Shown: positions 1 to 7,772, counted from the stretch's first letter. The stretch: DNA of 36,105 nt from Cellulomonas endophytica (GCF_004123805.1 NZ_RWJX01000037.1:1-36105), one strand, 5' to 3'. Program-made: numbers and translations. Notes: a model not told the origin generated them from the sequence alone.

Positions 1-329
1 TCTCCTTCGCCGGCGTCGTGCGCGACCACGACCACGGCCGCGCGGTCACCGGCATCGAGTACGTGGGGCACCCGTCGGCGGCCGCGGTGATCGCCGAGGT
101 CGCCGCCGACGTGGCGGCCGCCCTCGACGTCGACGCGGTCGCCGTCGAGCACCGCCTCGGCGTGCTCGGCATCGGGGACTGCGCGCTCGCGGTGGCCGTC
201 TCCGCCGCGCACCGGCAGGAGGCGTTCGCGGCGGCGGCGCACCTCGTCGACGAGGTGAAGCGGCGTCTGCCCGTGTGGAAGCGCCAGGTCTTCGCCGACG
301 GCACCGACGAGTGGGTCGACTGCGCCTAG
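1..329 (+). CDS. moaE: Molybdopterin synthase catalytic subunit MoaE (5' end outside window)
   Basis: MoaE transfers sulfur from MoaD-thiocarboxylate to precursor Z (cPMP) to make molybdopterin. The reading frame is open from the left edge (codons in phase with base 3) to a TAG at 327-329, so only the C-terminal 108 residues or so are present. Visible family signatures are FAGVVRDHDHGRAV at the start of the fragment, the central EHRLGVLGIGD strand, SAAHRQEAF, and the Lys-containing DEVKRRLPVWKRQ segment that carries the catalytic lysines in characterised MoaE, followed by the usual DGTDEWV ending. It converges on moaD with only 6 nt between the stop codons, so the two synthase subunits are adjacent but on opposite strands. 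The true start lies upstream of the window. Confidence 0.95.
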   Translation, partial: SFAGVVRDHDHGRAVTGIEYVGHPSAAAVIAEVAADVAAALDVDAVAVEHRLGVLGIGDCALAVAVSAAHRQEAFAAAAHLVDEVKRRLPVWKRQVFADGTDEWVDCA

Positions 330-335
330 GGGGCC

Positions 336-593
336 TCAGCCGCCGGCGAAGGGCGGCAGGACGTCGAGCCCGGCCGCGTCGCCGACCGGCGAGCCGAGGT
401 CGCGGCGCACCACCCCGTCGACGAGCACGCTGCAGCGCGGCAGCACGCGGGCGAGGGCGTCGCCGTGGGCGGCCGCCCGGTCGGCGAGGAGCTGCGCTAC
501 GGTCGTCGTCGGCGGGACCTCGACCCGCTCCTCGGGCACGCCGGCGGCGGCCTGCGCCCCGGCGAAGTACCGCACGAGCACCGCTGTCGTCAT
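336..593 (-). CDS. moaD: Molybdopterin synthase sulfur carrier subunit MoaD
   Basis: An 85-residue ubiquitin-fold protein, the usual MoaD length. It begins MTTAVLVRYFAGAQAAAG and ends LDVLPPFAGG; the C-terminal Gly-Gly is the part adenylated and thiocarboxylated by MoeB/MoeZ before sulfur is passed to cPMP inside MoaE. The ATG lies 2 nt after the moaA stop codon on the same strand, so it is almost certainly translated from the moaA message. Its adenylating enzyme (4144-5403) and its partner MoaE are both in this window. The start is decided by length and by tight spacing to moaA. Confidence 0.95.
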   Translation of the reverse strand: MTTAVLVRYFAGAQAAAGVPEERVEVPPTTTVAQLLADRAAAHGDALARVLPRCSVLVDGVVRRDLGSPVGDAAGLDVLPPFAGG

Positions 594-595
594 CC

Positions 596-1684
596 CTAGC
601 CCCCGATCGCGCTCATGAGCCGCAGGGGCTGGCGGAACCCCTCGTCGTCGATGCCGTGCGCCCGCGGCTTGCCCCACATGGCGGTCCGCCACGCGTCGGC
701 GACCTCCGCGTCGGCCGCGCCGTCCCGCAGGAGGGCGCGCAGGTCCGTCTCCGTGCGGGAGAACAGGCAGCTGCGCACCTGGCCGTCGGCGGTGAGCCGG
801 GTCCGGTCGCACGCGCCGCAGAACGGGCGGGTGACGGCGCCGATGATGCCCACCGTCGCCGCGGGCCGCCCGTCCCCGCCGGTCCCCGCGACCGTCCAGG
901 TCTCCGCCGGGGCCGCACCCCGCCCGGCGACGGGCTCCAGCACGAACTCGGCGGCGAGCTCGGCGAGGATCTCCTCCGTCGTCACCATCTCGCCCCGGTC
1001 CCAGGAGTGGGCGGGCCCGAGCGGCATCTGCTCGATGAACCGCAGGTGCAGCCCCTCCGCCACCGTCCAGCGCAGGAGAGGTCGGACCTGGTCCTCGTTC
1101 ACGCCGCGCATGACGACGGCGTTCACCTTGACCGGGTGCAGCCCGGCGGCCGCGGCCGCGGTGACGCCCGCGAGCACGTCGGGCAGGCGGTCCCGGCGGG
1201 TCAGCTCGGCGAACTGCGCGCGGTCGAGGCTGTCGACGGAGACGTTGACCCGCCCCAGCCCGGCGGCCGCGAGCGCGGGCGCGCGGCGGGCCAGGCCGAT
1301 GCCGTTCGTCGTCAGGGACGTCTCCGGGGGCGTGCCGTCCGCCGTCCGCAGCGCGGCCACCGCGCCGACGATGGCCTCCAGCCCGCGGCGCAGCAGCGGC
1401 TCCCCGCCCGTGAACCGCACCTCGCGCACGCCCAGCTCGGTGACGCCGATCCCGACGAGACGGACCACCTCGTCGTCGGTGAGGACCTCGGGCGAGGGGA
1501 GCCAGTGCAGGCCCTCCGCCGGCATGCAGTACGTGCAGCGCAGGTTGCAGCGGTCGGTGAGGGAGACGCGCAGGTCGGTCGCGGTGCGGCCCCAGCGGTC
1601 GACGAGGCCCGTCGCCCCGTCGCCCGGACGCGCCGGGCCGTCGGGGCCGACGGTGCCCGTGCTGCCCGGACCGGTCGGCGCCAC
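596..1684 (-). CDS. moaA: GTP 3',8-cyclase MoaA (radical SAM)
   Basis: Catalyses the first step of molybdenum cofactor synthesis, rearranging GTP to 3',8-cyclo-GTP. With the GTG at 1684 the protein has 362 residues. The N-terminal radical-SAM cluster is C46-NLR-C50-TY-C53, followed by TGGEPLLR (the GGE motif that contacts SAM). The second cluster specific to MoaA is formed by C289 and C292 (FCGACDRTRL) and C306 (VRSCLF). The protein ends SAIGG, the conserved C-terminal Gly-Gly finger. I chose GTG 1684 because TATGCT stands exactly 6 nt before it, a leaderless-start pattern repeated in this window; the preceding ATG at 1695 is out of frame. About 26 residues precede the family core and look disordered. 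First gene of a moaA-moaD unit, divergent from moeA. Confidence 0.95.
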   Translation of the reverse strand: MAPTGPGSTGTVGPDGPARPGDGATGLVDRWGRTATDLRVSLTDRCNLRCTYCMPAEGLHWLPSPEVLTDDEVVRLVGIGVTELGVREVRFTGGEPLLRRGLEAIVGAVAALRTADGTPPETSLTTNGIGLARRAPALAAAGLGRVNVSVDSLDRAQFAELTRRDRLPDVLAGVTAAAAAGLHPVKVNAVVMRGVNEDQVRPLLRWTVAEGLHLRFIEQMPLGPAHSWDRGEMVTTEEILAELAAEFVLEPVAGRGAAPAETWTVAGTGGDGRPAATVGIIGAVTRPFCGACDRTRLTADGQVRSCLFSRTETDLRALLRDGAADAEVADAWRTAMWGKPRAHGIDDEGFRQPLRLMSAIGG

Positions 1685-1690
1685 CCGGTG

Positions 1691-1696
1691 AGCATA
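1691..1696 (-). promoter_or_regulatory. Probable leaderless -10 box of moaA
   Basis: On the minus strand TATGCT is followed by the 6-nt spacer CACCGG and then the GTG start of moaA at 1684. A -10 hexamer this close to the start codon places the transcription start on or next to the initiation codon, and no Shine-Dalgarno sequence is visible. The -35 region is not obvious. Confidence 0.65.
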
Positions 1697-1800
1697 GGTC
1701 GCCCGTCCCCGGGACCCGCCGTGGCGTCCGCCACCCCACAGCCCGGCCCGCTCGAGCGGGGACGGCCGGCGGCGCCGCCGTACCGTGCCGTCGGCGCCGG

Positions 1801-1827
1801 TACGGTGACGGCGGTCGGCGACGGAGG
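1801..1827 (+). promoter_or_regulatory. Probable moeA promoter -10 box and ribosome binding site
   Basis: TACGGT at 1801-1806 matches the actinobacterial -10 form but has no start codon 6-7 nt downstream, so this transcript should be leadered. GGAGG at 1823-1827 lies 7 nt before the GTG at 1835, which favours that GTG over the ones at 1805 and 1829. A second TACCGT lies about 22 nt further upstream. Confidence 0.5.
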
Positions 1828-1834
1828 GGTGCGG

Positions 1835-3055
1835 GTGCGGACGGTCGAGGAGCACGCGGCGGCGGTGCGGGGGCTCGTCGCGCCCACGCCGGTGGTGGCG
1901 GTGCCGGTGGGCGAGGCGCTGGGCCTGGTGCTGGCGCAGGACGTCACGAGCGCGGTGGACCTGCCGCCCTGGGACAACTCCGCGATGGACGGCTACGCCG
2001 TGCACGCGGCCGACGTCGCCGCGGCGGCCCCGGGCACGCCCGTGACGCTGCCGGTGGCGGCCGACGTGCCCGCGGGCGACGTCCGCCGCCACGGGCCCGT
2101 CGCGCCCGGCACGGCCGTGCGGATCATGACGGGCGCGCCGGTGCCGCCCGGGGCGGACGCGGTCGTCCCCGTCGAGAGCACGGACGGGGGCACCGAGCGC
2201 GTGGTGGTCACCGCGCCGACGGCCGTCGGCCGGCACCTGCGCCGCCGCGCGGACGACGTCGCGGTGGGCGCCCGGCTGCTCACCGCCGGGACCCTGCTCG
2301 GACCGGCGCAGCTCGCGCTGCTGGCCGCCACGGGGCTCGGCACGGTGCCGGTGCACCGGCGGCCACGCGTGGCGGTCGTCGCGACGGGCGACGAGCTCGT
2401 CGCCCCCGGGGAGCCCCTCGCGCACGGCCAGATCCACGACTCCAACGGCGTCGCGCTCGCGGCCGCGGCGGCCGAGGCCGGGGCGGAGGTCGTCGCGGTG
2501 GAGCGCACGGGCGACGACCCCGCGGGGCTGCTCGCCGTGCTGCGGCGGTGCGCGGCGGTGGCGGACCTCGTCGTGACCAGCGGCGGCGTCTCGGCCGGCG
2601 CCTTCGACGTGGTCAAGGAGGCCCTCGCCCCGCTGCCGGGGGCGCAGTTCGTCGCGGTGGCGATGCAACCCGGCAAGCCGCAGGGGCTCGCGCGGGTCGA
2701 GGGGGTGCCCGTCGTGACGCTGCCCGGCAACCCCGTGAGCGTCCTCGTGTCCTTCGAGCTCTTCGTCCGGCCCGCGCTGCGGCGGCTGCGCGGGCTGGAG
2801 GGGTCGGGGCGCCGGGCGACCACGGCGGTGCTGACGGCGGACCTGCGGTCCCCGGCCGGTCGGCGGCAGTACGCCCGCGCCCGGCTCGACCGGGACGCGC
2901 GGCCGCCGGCCGTGACGCCCGAGGGCGGGCCCGGCTCGCACCTGCTCGGCGCCCTGGCTCGGGCGGACGCGCTGGTCGTGGTGCCGGAGGACGTGACGCA
3001 CGTGCCCGCGGGCACGGAGGTGACGGTGGTCGACCTGACGGAGGGGACGCGGTGA
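1835..3055 (+). CDS. moeA: Molybdopterin molybdenumtransferase MoeA
   Basis: Inserts molybdate into adenylated molybdopterin and releases AMP. The 406-residue length matches the family. Family blocks in order are DLPPWDNSAMDGYAV near the N terminus (conserved acidic/substrate region), RIMTGAPVPPGADAVVPVE, HDSNGVALAAAA, the MPT-binding TSGGVSAGAFDVVKE, and GKPQGLARVEGVPVVTLPGN, then the small C-terminal beta domain. Start at GTG 1835: it has GGAGG 7 nt upstream and gives the standard RTVEEH beginning. The stop overlaps the moaC GTG (GTGA), so moeA-moaC-mogA form a translationally coupled operon. Some genomes name this gene glp. Confidence 0.95.
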   Translation: MRTVEEHAAAVRGLVAPTPVVAVPVGEALGLVLAQDVTSAVDLPPWDNSAMDGYAVHAADVAAAAPGTPVTLPVAADVPAGDVRRHGPVAPGTAVRIMTGAPVPPGADAVVPVESTDGGTERVVVTAPTAVGRHLRRRADDVAVGARLLTAGTLLGPAQLALLAATGLGTVPVHRRPRVAVVATGDELVAPGEPLAHGQIHDSNGVALAAAAAEAGAEVVAVERTGDDPAGLLAVLRRCAAVADLVVTSGGVSAGAFDVVKEALAPLPGAQFVAVAMQPGKPQGLARVEGVPVVTLPGNPVSVLVSFELFVRPALRRLRGLEGSGRRATTAVLTADLRSPAGRRQYARARLDRDARPPAVTPEGGPGSHLLGALARADALVVVPEDVTHVPAGTEVTVVDLTEGTR

Positions 3056-3612
3056 CGGGCACGGAGGGCACGGACGGCACGGAGGGCACGGACGGCACGA
3101 CGGGCGGCACGACGAGGGGCGCGGCCGGTGACGCCCCCGCCGGGACGGCGCTCACCCACGTCGACGCCCGGGGCGTCGCGCGGATGGTCGACGTCAGCGC
3201 CAAGGAGGTCACGGCGCGGTCGGCGACCGCCGAGGGGTGGGTCCGCACGACCCCCCAGGTCGTCGCGCTGCTGCGCGGCGAGGGCGTGCCCAAGGGCGAC
3301 GCGGTCGCGGTGGCGCGGATCGCGGGCATCCAGGCGGCCAAGCGCACCCCGGACCTCGTGCCGCTGTGCCACCCCGTCGGGGTGCACGGCGTCGACGTGG
3401 AGATCGAGGTCCACGACGCGGGCGTCCGCGTGGAGGCGACGGTGCGGACCGCCGACCGGACGGGCGTGGAGATGGAGGCGCTCACGAGCGTCGTCGTCGC
3501 CTGCCTGACGATGGTCGACATGGTCAAGGCCGTCGACCGCGGCGCGTCGATCACCGACGTGGTGGTGACGGCGAAGTCCGGCGGGCGCTCGGGGACCTGG
3601 ACGCGTGGCTGA
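3052..3612 (+). CDS. moaC: Cyclic pyranopterin monophosphate synthase MoaC
   Basis: Converts 3',8-cyclo-GTP made by MoaA into cPMP. The 186-residue protein is about 25 residues longer than usual because of a low-complexity Thr/Gly N terminus built on two copies of an 18-bp repeat (TEGTDG twice). The core is intact: VDVSAKEVTARSA, KRTPDLVPLCHPV with the substrate-binding CHP, TGVEMEALTSV and CLTMVDMVKAVDR, which holds the catalytic Asp/Lys pair of the family. The GTG overlaps the moeA stop (GTGA). An internal start past the repeat is possible, but no better in-frame ATG or RBS is visible. The 3' end overlaps mogA by 8 nt. Confidence 0.95.
   Translation: MTGTEGTDGTEGTDGTTGGTTRGAAGDAPAGTALTHVDARGVARMVDVSAKEVTARSATAEGWVRTTPQVVALLRGEGVPKGDAVAVARIAGIQAAKRTPDLVPLCHPVGVHGVDVEIEVHDAGVRVEATVRTADRTGVEMEALTSVVVACLTMVDMVKAVDRGASITDVVVTAKSGGRSGTWTRG
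3061..3096 (+). repeat. 18-bp tandem repeat, 2 copies, in moaC 5' end
   Basis: Two perfect copies of an 18-bp unit beginning ACGGAGGGC, encoding Thr-Glu-Gly-Thr-Asp-Gly. They lie in the non-conserved N-terminal leader of MoaC and keep the frame. Confidence 0.9.
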
Positions 3613-4150
3613 GGGCCCGCGCGCCACGGTGGTCACCGTCTCGGACCGGGCGGCCGCCGGCGTCTACGCCGACCGCAGCGGCCCGGCGCTCGTCGAGGGG
3701 CTGCGCGCCCTCGGCTTCGCCGTCGACGAGCCCGTCGTCGTGCCCGACGGGCCGCCCGTGGGCGGGGCGCTCCGCGCCGCCGTCGGCCGTGGGGACGCGC
3801 TCGCGGTGACCACCGGCGGGACGGGCCTGGCGCCGCGGGACCGCACGCCCGAGGAGACGCGCCCGCTCCTCGACCGCGAGGTGCCCGGCATCCCGGAGCT
3901 CCTGCGCGCCGACGCGGTCCGCCGTGGCGTCGTGACGGGTGCGCTCTCGCGCGGCCTGGCAGGGGTGGCGGGCGCGACCCTCGTCGTGAACCTGCCGGGC
4001 TCCCTCGGGGCGGTGCGCGACGCGCTGGAGACCCTCGGCCCCGTGCTGCGCCACGCCGTCGACCAGCTCGCCGGCGGCGACCACGGCCCGGCCGGTACAC
4101 CTGGCGAGGCGGTCCCGCCGCTGCCCGCGCCGCCGCGGACCGGTCAGTAG
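3605..4150 (+). CDS. mogA: Molybdopterin adenylyltransferase (MogA/MoaB type)
   Basis: Adenylates molybdopterin to give the substrate for MoeA. The 181-residue protein has the single MoCF-binding domain: TVVTVSDRAAAGVYADRSGP, then the nucleotide-binding loop TTGGTGLAPRDRTPE with the conserved GGTG and acidic residue, and GATLVVNLPGS near the C terminus. The GTG start overlaps the end of moaC by 8 nt. The last 8 residues or so (LPAPPRTGQ) are outside the conserved fold, and the 3' end overlaps the 3' end of the convergent moeZ gene by 7 nt. Actinobacterial annotations call this either MogA or MoaB; sequence alone does not separate the names well. Confidence 0.92.
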   Translation: MAEGPRATVVTVSDRAAAGVYADRSGPALVEGLRALGFAVDEPVVVPDGPPVGGALRAAVGRGDALAVTTGGTGLAPRDRTPEETRPLLDREVPGIPELLRADAVRRGVVTGALSRGLAGVAGATLVVNLPGSLGAVRDALETLGPVLRHAVDQLAGGDHGPAGTPGEAVPPLPAPPRTGQ

Positions 4151-5403
4151 CGGGGGAGCGAGGGGTCGACCTCGTCGACCCACGCGAGCAGGCCGCCCGC
4201 CAGGTGCCGGGCGTCGCGGTGCCCGGCCTCCCGCACCGCGACGAGGACCTCGGCCGAGCGCGCGCCCGACCGGCAGTGCAGCACGAGGGGGCGGGCGGGG
4301 TCGAGGTGCCGGGCGATGCCGCCGGGCGCCAGCAGCCGGTCCTTCGGCACGAGGCGCGCGCCGGGGATCGCGACGAGGGCGTGCTCGGCCGGGTCGCGGA
4401 CGTCGACGAGGTCCACGTCCGCGGTGCCGGCGTCGCGCTCGGCGAGCAGCGCGGCGAGCTCGCGCGCGGTGACGGCCGGCAGCGCGGCCGCGGCGGGCGG
4501 CGCGGCGGCGGGGCCGGCGAGGACCGCGCCCGCCGTCCGTGCCCCCGGCGCCCCGCCGGCGATCACGGACGGGTCCGGCGTCACCCGTCCCGGGTCCGGC
4601 GCCACGGGCACCTCGCGCCAGCGGTGGGACAGCGCGTCGAGCACGAGGACCCGCCCCAGCAGGGGCTCGCCGATCCCGCACACGAGCTTGACGGCCTCCA
4701 GGGCCATGGCGGAGCCGACGGCCCCGCAGACGACGCCCAGCACGCCCGCCTCCGCGCACGAGGGCACGGTCCCGGGCGGGGGCGGCTCGGGGAACACGTC
4801 GCGCAGGGTCACCGCCGGGCCGAGCGCGGCCGGGGGCGACGACCAGAAGACGGAGACCTGCCCGTCGAACCGCAGCACGGACCCCCACACGTGCGGCACG
4901 CCGAGCGCGGCGCACGTGTCCCCGACGAGGTAGCGGCTCTCGAAGGTGTCCGTGCCGTCCAGCACGAGGTCGTAGCCGGCGAGGACCGCCGCGGCGTTGT
5001 CGGCGGTCAGCCGCTCGGGGTGCACGACGACCCGGACGCCGGGGTCGAGGGCGGCCACCGCGTCCCGGGCGGACTCCACCTTGGGCCGCCCGACGTCCGC
5101 GGTGCCGTGCACGACCTGGCGCTGGAGGTTGGAGACCTCGACGACGTCGTCGTCGACGACCCCGAGCGTCCCCACGCCCGCCGCGGCGAGGTAGAGCAGG
5201 GCGGGCGAGCCGAGGCCGCCGGCGCCGACGACGAGCACCCGCGCGGCCCGCAGGCGGCGCTGGCCCTCGAGGCCGATCTCCGGGACGAGGGCGTGCCGCG
5301 CCCAGCGCCGTCGTCCGTCGGCGTCGAGCTCGGGGCCGGGCTCGACGAGGGGGAACCGGCCGGGGGCGGGTGCCGCGCCCGGTGCGGCGGGGGTCGTGGC
5401 CAC
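4144..5403 (-). CDS. moeZ: Adenylyltransferase/sulfurtransferase MoeZ (ThiF-rhodanese fusion)
   Basis: Activates MoaD by adenylating its C-terminal Gly-Gly and then supplies sulfur through a rhodanese domain. Residues about 30-275 form the ThiF/MoeB domain, with the ATP-binding VVGAGGLGSPALLYL, DDDVVEVSNLQRQ, the DGTDTFESRY segment and SCAEAGVLG. After a Pro/Ala linker, residues about 310-419 form a rhodanese domain with the active-site loop HCRSGARS. In actinobacteria this fusion also charges other ubiquitin-like sulfur carriers such as CysO, so its role is probably broader than Mo cofactor synthesis. The start is GTG 5403, fixed by TACGCT 6 nt upstream. Head-to-head with the PAP2 gene. Confidence 0.93.
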   Translation of the reverse strand: MATTPAAPGAAPAPGRFPLVEPGPELDADGRRRWARHALVPEIGLEGQRRLRAARVLVVGAGGLGSPALLYLAAAGVGTLGVVDDDVVEVSNLQRQVVHGTADVGRPKVESARDAVAALDPGVRVVVHPERLTADNAAAVLAGYDLVLDGTDTFESRYLVGDTCAALGVPHVWGSVLRFDGQVSVFWSSPPAALGPAVTLRDVFPEPPPPGTVPSCAEAGVLGVVCGAVGSAMALEAVKLVCGIGEPLLGRVLVLDALSHRWREVPVAPDPGRVTPDPSVIAGGAPGARTAGAVLAGPAAAPPAAAALPAVTARELAALLAERDAGTADVDLVDVRDPAEHALVAIPGARLVPKDRLLAPGGIARHLDPARPLVLHCRSGARSAEVLVAVREAGHRDARHLAGGLLAWVDEVDPSLPRY

Positions 5404-5409
5404 CGTCCC

Positions 5410-5415
5410 AGCGTA
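5410..5415 (-). promoter_or_regulatory. Probable leaderless -10 box of moeZ
   Basis: Minus-strand TACGCT, 6-nt spacer GGGACG, then the GTG at 5403. There is no Shine-Dalgarno sequence. It lies back to back with the -10 box of the PAP2 gene in a 55-bp intergenic region. Confidence 0.65.
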
Positions 5416-5446
5416 GGCGCGGCGCGCCGCCGGGACGGCGAGCCCC

Positions 5447-5452
5447 TACCCT
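5447..5452 (+). promoter_or_regulatory. Probable leaderless -10 box of the first PAP2 gene
   Basis: TACCCT followed by CACGGG (6 nt) and the ATG at 5459. No ribosome binding site is visible. Confidence 0.65.
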
Positions 5453-5458
5453 CACGGG

Positions 5459-6235
5459 ATGACGACGACGGGGCGTGCGCAGCGGGGCCGTGACGCCCCC
5501 GGCCACGACGCCCCCGGCCGCGACGCCCCCGGCCGCGACGCCCCCGGCCTGCCACCGCGCCGGCGGCGGGCCGCGCTCGCACGGGCCCTCGCCGTCGCCG
5601 CGGCCGCGGGCGTCCCCGTCGCCGCGCTCGCCTGGCTCGTCCGCTCGGAGTCCGACGCGCTCGTCGGCTGGGACCGCGCCGTCGTGGCGGCCGCGACGGG
5701 CTGGACGCGCCAGCAGCCCGGGCTGCCGCGGGCGCTCGTCGCCTGGCAGGAGGCGACGCAGCCGGTCTGGCTCGTCGCGGTGGTGGCGCTCGTCGCGCTC
5801 GTCCTGTGGCGGCGGCACGGGCTCGGGCCGCGGGCCGCCTGGGCGACCGCGACCGTCCTGCTCGTCTGGGGCTTCGGCGTGCTGCTCAAGGACCTCGTCG
5901 GGCGCGCGCGCCCCACGGTCCAGGACGCGCTGGAGCACGCACCGGGCTTCAGCTTCCCCTCGGGCCACGCGACGAACAGCGCCGCCTGCGCCACCGCGCT
6001 GGTCCTGCTGCTGCGGCCGGTCCTGCGGCGCCGCCCGCTCGGCCTCGTCGCGGCGCTCGCGGCCGCCGTCGTCGCCGTCACGGCCGCCGACCGCGTCCTC
6101 CTCGGCGTCCACCACCCGTCCGACGTGCTCGCCGGCCTCCTCGTGGGCTCGCTGACGACGGCGGCGTCCTACGTCGGCTGGTCCCGGTGGCGCCCGCCGC
6201 CGGCGCGTGCCGCGCACGAGAGGGGTTCGTCGTGA
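5459..6235 (+). CDS. PAP2-superfamily membrane phosphatase
   Basis: Predicted integral-membrane lipid phosphatase acting on a phosphatidate- or polyprenyl-diphosphate-type substrate; the substrate cannot be read from the sequence. The 258-residue protein starts with a repetitive hydrophilic stretch (four DAPG units from a 15-bp repeat), then about five to six membrane segments. All three PAP2 catalytic motifs are present in order: KDLVGRARP, PSGHATNSA, and DRVLLGVHHPSDVLAG. The ATG is fixed by the leaderless -10 box 6 nt upstream. Its stop overlaps the GTG of a second PAP2 gene (GTGA), so the two are translationally coupled. Confidence 0.9.
   Translation: MTTTGRAQRGRDAPGHDAPGRDAPGRDAPGLPPRRRRAALARALAVAAAAGVPVAALAWLVRSESDALVGWDRAVVAAATGWTRQQPGLPRALVAWQEATQPVWLVAVVALVALVLWRRHGLGPRAAWATATVLLVWGFGVLLKDLVGRARPTVQDALEHAPGFSFPSGHATNSAACATALVLLLRPVLRRRPLGLVAALAAAVVAVTAADRVLLGVHHPSDVLAGLLVGSLTTAASYVGWSRWRPPPARAAHERGSS
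5491..5550 (+). repeat. 15-bp tandem repeat, 4 copies, in PAP2 N terminus
   Basis: Four near-identical copies of CGACGCCCCCGGCCR encoding Asp-Ala-Pro-Gly-(His/Arg/Leu). They are in frame and lie in the hydrophilic N-terminal tail ahead of the first membrane segment. Confidence 0.9.
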
Positions 6236-6987
6236 GGGGTTTCGCGCACCGCTGGGACCGGCTCGTCCCGACGAACGGCCGCGCACGGCACGCCCACCTG
6301 GAGCCGGGGCGCGTCGTGCGCGACCTCGCCGTGCGGGCGGTCGCGCCCGCCGTGGCCCTGTGGGCGGCGGTCACGGGCCTGGGCCTGCTCGTCGTCGGGC
6401 CGGGCGACGGCCTGCCGGCGGAGGAGGGCGTCAGCGAGGGGCTCGCGGCGGACCGGACGCCGTTCCTCGACTCGGTCAGCCACGTGGTGTCGGGCGCGGC
6501 GTCGACGGGCGTCGTCGCCCTCGTCACCGCGCTGGTCGTCGTGGCCGTGGCCGTCCGCACGCGCCGGTGGTGGTTCGCCGCCGTGCCGGCGCTCGCGGTG
6601 CTCCTCGAGCTCGGCGTGTTCCTCACCTCGGCCGTGCTCGTCGACCGCGAGCGCCCCGAGGTGCCGCAGCTCGACGAGGCGCCGCCGACCTCCGGCTACC
6701 CGTCGGGGCACACGGGCGCGTCGGCGGCGGTCGCGGTGGTGCTCGCCCTGCTCGCGCAGCGGGTGCGACCGCGGGGCCTGCGGGTCGCGGCGACGGTGGT
6801 GTGCCTGCTCGTGCCGTTCCTCGTCGGGGCCGCGCGGGTCTACCGGGGCATGCACTTCCCGACGGACGTCGCCGCGGGCCTGCTCAACGGGTCGGGGTGC
6901 GCGCTGCTCGCGTGGGGCTGGTTGCGCACCGGGACGGGCGCGGCGGACCGTGCCGCGACGGCCGGGGACGGTCAGACGCGGGCGTAG
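6232..6987 (+). CDS. Second PAP2-superfamily membrane phosphatase
   Basis: The 251-residue protein has four to six predicted membrane helices. PAP2 motif 2 (GYPSGHTGASAAVAV) and motif 3 (RVYRGMHFPTDVAAGLL) are clear. Motif 1 is reduced to VDRERPEVPQL: the Arg-Pro pair is kept but the usual Lys seven residues before it is not seen. It starts at GTG 6232 inside the stop of the upstream PAP2 gene, with GAGAGGGG 6 nt before it. It resembles undecaprenyl-pyrophosphatase-like PAP2 proteins of actinobacteria, but the substrate is unknown. Its 3' end overlaps the convergent DUF1206 gene by 16 nt. Confidence 0.9.
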   Translation: MRGFAHRWDRLVPTNGRARHAHLEPGRVVRDLAVRAVAPAVALWAAVTGLGLLVVGPGDGLPAEEGVSEGLAADRTPFLDSVSHVVSGAASTGVVALVTALVVVAVAVRTRRWWFAAVPALAVLLELGVFLTSAVLVDRERPEVPQLDEAPPTSGYPSGHTGASAAVAVVLALLAQRVRPRGLRVAATVVCLLVPFLVGAARVYRGMHFPTDVAAGLLNGSGCALLAWGWLRTGTGAADRAATAGDGQTRA

Positions 6988-7772
6988 CGCGCGCGGGCGA
7001 CCGCGTAGACGGCGAACGCGAGCAGGCCGAGCGCGACGACCGTCAGCAGGACGGGCCCGCCGGGCAGCTCGAGGAAGGAGCGCAGGGCACCGTCGAGCCC
7101 CTGTGCCTGGGAGGCGTCGCTCGTGGCGCCGGCGCGGACGAAGAAGGCGCCGACGACCGCGAGCGCGACGCCCTTGGCGACGTACCCGGCACGCCCGGCG
7201 CGGACGGCCCAGGTGCCCGGGTGCTCGGTCAGGTCCTCCAGGAACGTCCGGCGCCACCCCTTGACGACGTGGTGCACCGCGACGGCGAGGACGGCCAGCC
7301 CGACGAGCACGACGACGGCGCGCCCGAACGGCTCGGCGAGCAGCCGCGCCGTGACGCCCTCCGTCTGCTGCGACCCGCCCTGCGCCGACCCCCGCAGGAC
7401 CTGGACGCCCGTGAACGCCAGCACGAGGTCGACGACCGCCTTCGCGACGGACTTCGCGCGGTCCGCGAGGTCGCCCCGCGCCACCGCCTCCGCGAGCTGC
7501 CACAGCGCGAGCAGCGCGAACCCGACGACGACCACCCACAGCAGCGCGGTGCCGACGGGGGTGGCGGCGAGCGTGGTGAGCGCCCCCGTCTGGTCGGCGC
7601 CGCCCCCGCCGCGTCCCCAGGCCAGGTTCAGCGCGAGCCAGGCGATGAGCGCGTGCAGGACCGCGGAGGCCAGGTGACCGACCCGCGCCCCGGTCTCGAG
7701 GAGCCGGCTGTCGCCGGCCTGGGTGGCGGCCCGACGGGCGGAGCCGGCACCACCGGCGGAGGAGGAGGTCAT
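6972..7772 (-). CDS. DUF1206 family membrane protein
   Basis: A 266-residue polytopic membrane protein with the three-fold repeated two-helix pattern of DUF1206: VGHLASAVLHALIAWLAL at about 30, SVAKAVVDLVLAFTGV at about 115, and GRAGYVAKGVALAVVGAFF at about 195, each followed by a second hydrophobic segment. The molecular function of DUF1206 is not known. I use the ATG at 7772 (MTSSSAGG); an in-frame start 36 nt upstream exists but adds a basic, non-conserved leader. No ribosome binding site is convincing. It is convergent with the PAP2 pair and divergent from the TSUP gene, and appears monocistronic. Confidence 0.85.
   Translation of the reverse strand: MTSSSAGGAGSARRAATQAGDSRLLETGARVGHLASAVLHALIAWLALNLAWGRGGGGADQTGALTTLAATPVGTALLWVVVVGFALLALWQLAEAVARGDLADRAKSVAKAVVDLVLAFTGVQVLRGSAQGGSQQTEGVTARLLAEPFGRAVVVLVGLAVLAVAVHHVVKGWRRTFLEDLTEHPGTWAVRAGRAGYVAKGVALAVVGAFFVRAGATSDASQAQGLDGALRSFLELPGGPVLLTVVALGLLAFAVYAVARARYARV

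Noticed and set aside
275..1834. Long open frame upstream of moeA on the plus strand, antisense to moaA
   Set aside because: It reads as Arg/Pro/Ala-rich sequence typical of the antisense of GC-rich genes. The moaA product on the other strand has both iron-sulfur cluster motifs, and moeA has a good start with RBS at 1835.
1805..1834. Earlier GTG starts for moeA at 1805 and 1829
   Set aside because: GTG 1829 is 1 nt from the GGAGG and GTG 1805 has no RBS. GTG 1835 has 7-nt spacing and gives the conserved N terminus.
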